Below are positions 60,032 to 60,378 of a stretch of 60,378 nucleotides of DNA, one piece after another. The stretch comes from Tomitella cavernea. GTDB taxonomy: Bacteria > Actinomycetota > Actinomycetes > Mycobacteriales > Mycobacteriaceae. A program made the translations under genes and the position numbers. A model generated the notes under the pieces. The model saw nothing but the letters and a program-made list of their open reading frames with translations. It made no database searches and was not told the DNA's origin. The first letter of the stretch is position 1. Each line of letters opens with the position of its first letter. Location of the stretch: assembly GCF_016599145.1 (NCBI RefSeq), contig NZ_JAENKO010000027.1:1-60378 (forward strand). Reading direction: 5' to 3'.

Positions 60032-60046
60032 TCAAATTGTTTGACA
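60032..60046. promoter_or_regulatory. palindrome and TTGACA hexamer in the spacer before the last gene
   Basis: Tcaaa-ttg-tttga (60032-60044) is a perfect 5-3-5 inverted repeat that overlaps TTGACA (60041-60046). The 395-bp spacer 59870-60264 is AT-richer around 59990-60050 than its flanks and should hold divergent promoters for the esterase and the plus-strand gene at 60265. A second near-palindrome, gacacgtgttc, lies at about 60006-60016. Confidence 0.45.
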
Positions 60047-60264
60047 GGCGTTCACCACCTGTATGGAGGACTATCGCGCCGCCGCGGCAGGACGCTACAG
60101 ATCGCGGGCCGTGAACCGCAGGCCGGGGGCGCGCTCGGAGACGGTGCCGGGAAGGGGGTGCCGCGCGCGTCGGGCCCGGAAGTGGGAGAATGTCGTGCAC
60201 GTGATCGGCCGCGGCAGCGGCCCGCGGAAATCGTAGACGGCCGGACCGACCGAGGTGGATGAGA

Positions 60265-60378
60265 ATGCCGACACAACCGACCGGACCCGACCGCCGCCGT
60301 TCCCGCGCGGGAACGGGGCGGGGCCCGCTGCGACGCGTGCGCGCCGGCGTGCTGCGCACGGGCGTCGCACTCGCGGCG
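60265..60378 (+). CDS. N-terminus of a probable exported or membrane protein (truncated by window end)
   Basis: Thirty-eight codons from the ATG at 60265 are open to the window end. Gaggtgg lies 6 nt upstream. The product starts with an Arg-rich region (P-D-R-R-R-S-R-A ... L-R-R-V-R-A) followed by the beginning of a hydrophobic stretch (GVLRTGVALAA), like a long signal peptide n-region and h-region. Nothing more can be said about function. Confidence 0.5.
   Translation, partial: MPTQPTGPDRRRSRAGTGRGPLRRVRAGVLRTGVALAA

Noticed and set aside
60032-60262. Small genes in the spacer before 60265
   Set aside because: Open frames there are shadows with no ribosome site and poor codon bias; promoter function is more likely.

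Overview
The window is high-GC DNA of a mycolic-acid-type actinobacterium (order Mycobacteriales). This rests on several genes together: a 3-ketosteroid 9-alpha-hydroxylase oxygenase (KshA), a mycothiol-dependent formaldehyde dehydrogenase with its metallo-hydrolase partner, F420-type oxidoreductases, an LGFP-repeat lipoprotein, an MmpS-like domain, many acyl-CoA dehydrogenases, KstR-type operators and a SigH/SigR-type promoter. The genus cannot be fixed from the sequence. No rRNA, tRNA, CRISPR array, prophage or insertion sequence was seen. The window looks like chromosome rich in accessory catabolism.

Region 1 (1-9.1 kb) is a catabolic cluster. It holds the end of an HsaC-like extradiol dioxygenase, two SDRs, an IclR regulator, an Old-Yellow-Enzyme reductase, an orphan solute-binding lipoprotein, a divergent LLM/F420 enzyme, and the operon kshA - small Cys-rich protein - flavin reductase. 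A two-box element with identical spacing precedes both the reductase operon and kshA, which suggests common control, perhaps by the IclR protein. Region 2 (9.3-17.9 kb) has an AidB-like dehydrogenase, a 3-beta-HSD-like/Ddn-like operon behind a good KstR operator, an S4 protein, an orphan LeuA regulatory-domain protein behind an attenuator-like leader, an AAA ATPase and a ferritin-VIT1 fusion.

Region 3 (18-35 kb) has zwf overlapping the 3' end of a double Lrp-type regulator, an MFS exporter, an AKR/mutarotase pair, a regulator-7Fe ferredoxin divergon, an acyl-CoA dehydrogenase behind a KstR-like box, the mscR-MBL mycothiol operon, a MOSC protein, a tandem universal stress protein and a DUF4190/MmpS-like protein. 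It also carries two gene relics (DUF7144 and M20 amidohydrolase).

Region 4 (35-45 kb) has a dehydrogenase operon, a small toxin-antitoxin-like pair, an RluA-type pseudouridine synthase and a five-gene operon (crotonase, BadH-like SDR, frameshifted acyl-CoA synthetase, acyl-CoA dehydrogenase, TetR). That operon resembles cyclohexanecarboxylate or other alicyclic acid degradation. Region 5 (45-60 kb) is mostly housekeeping or conserved genes: DEDD exonuclease, gluconokinase, MFS, RDD protein, RNase HI with a long tail, class III adenylate cyclase, DUF6319-like protein, ilvD, trxA (with a SigH/SigR-type promoter), an FAD-linked oxidase and an HSL-type esterase. A roughly 75-bp dispersed element with short terminal inverted repeats occurs three times in intergenic DNA.
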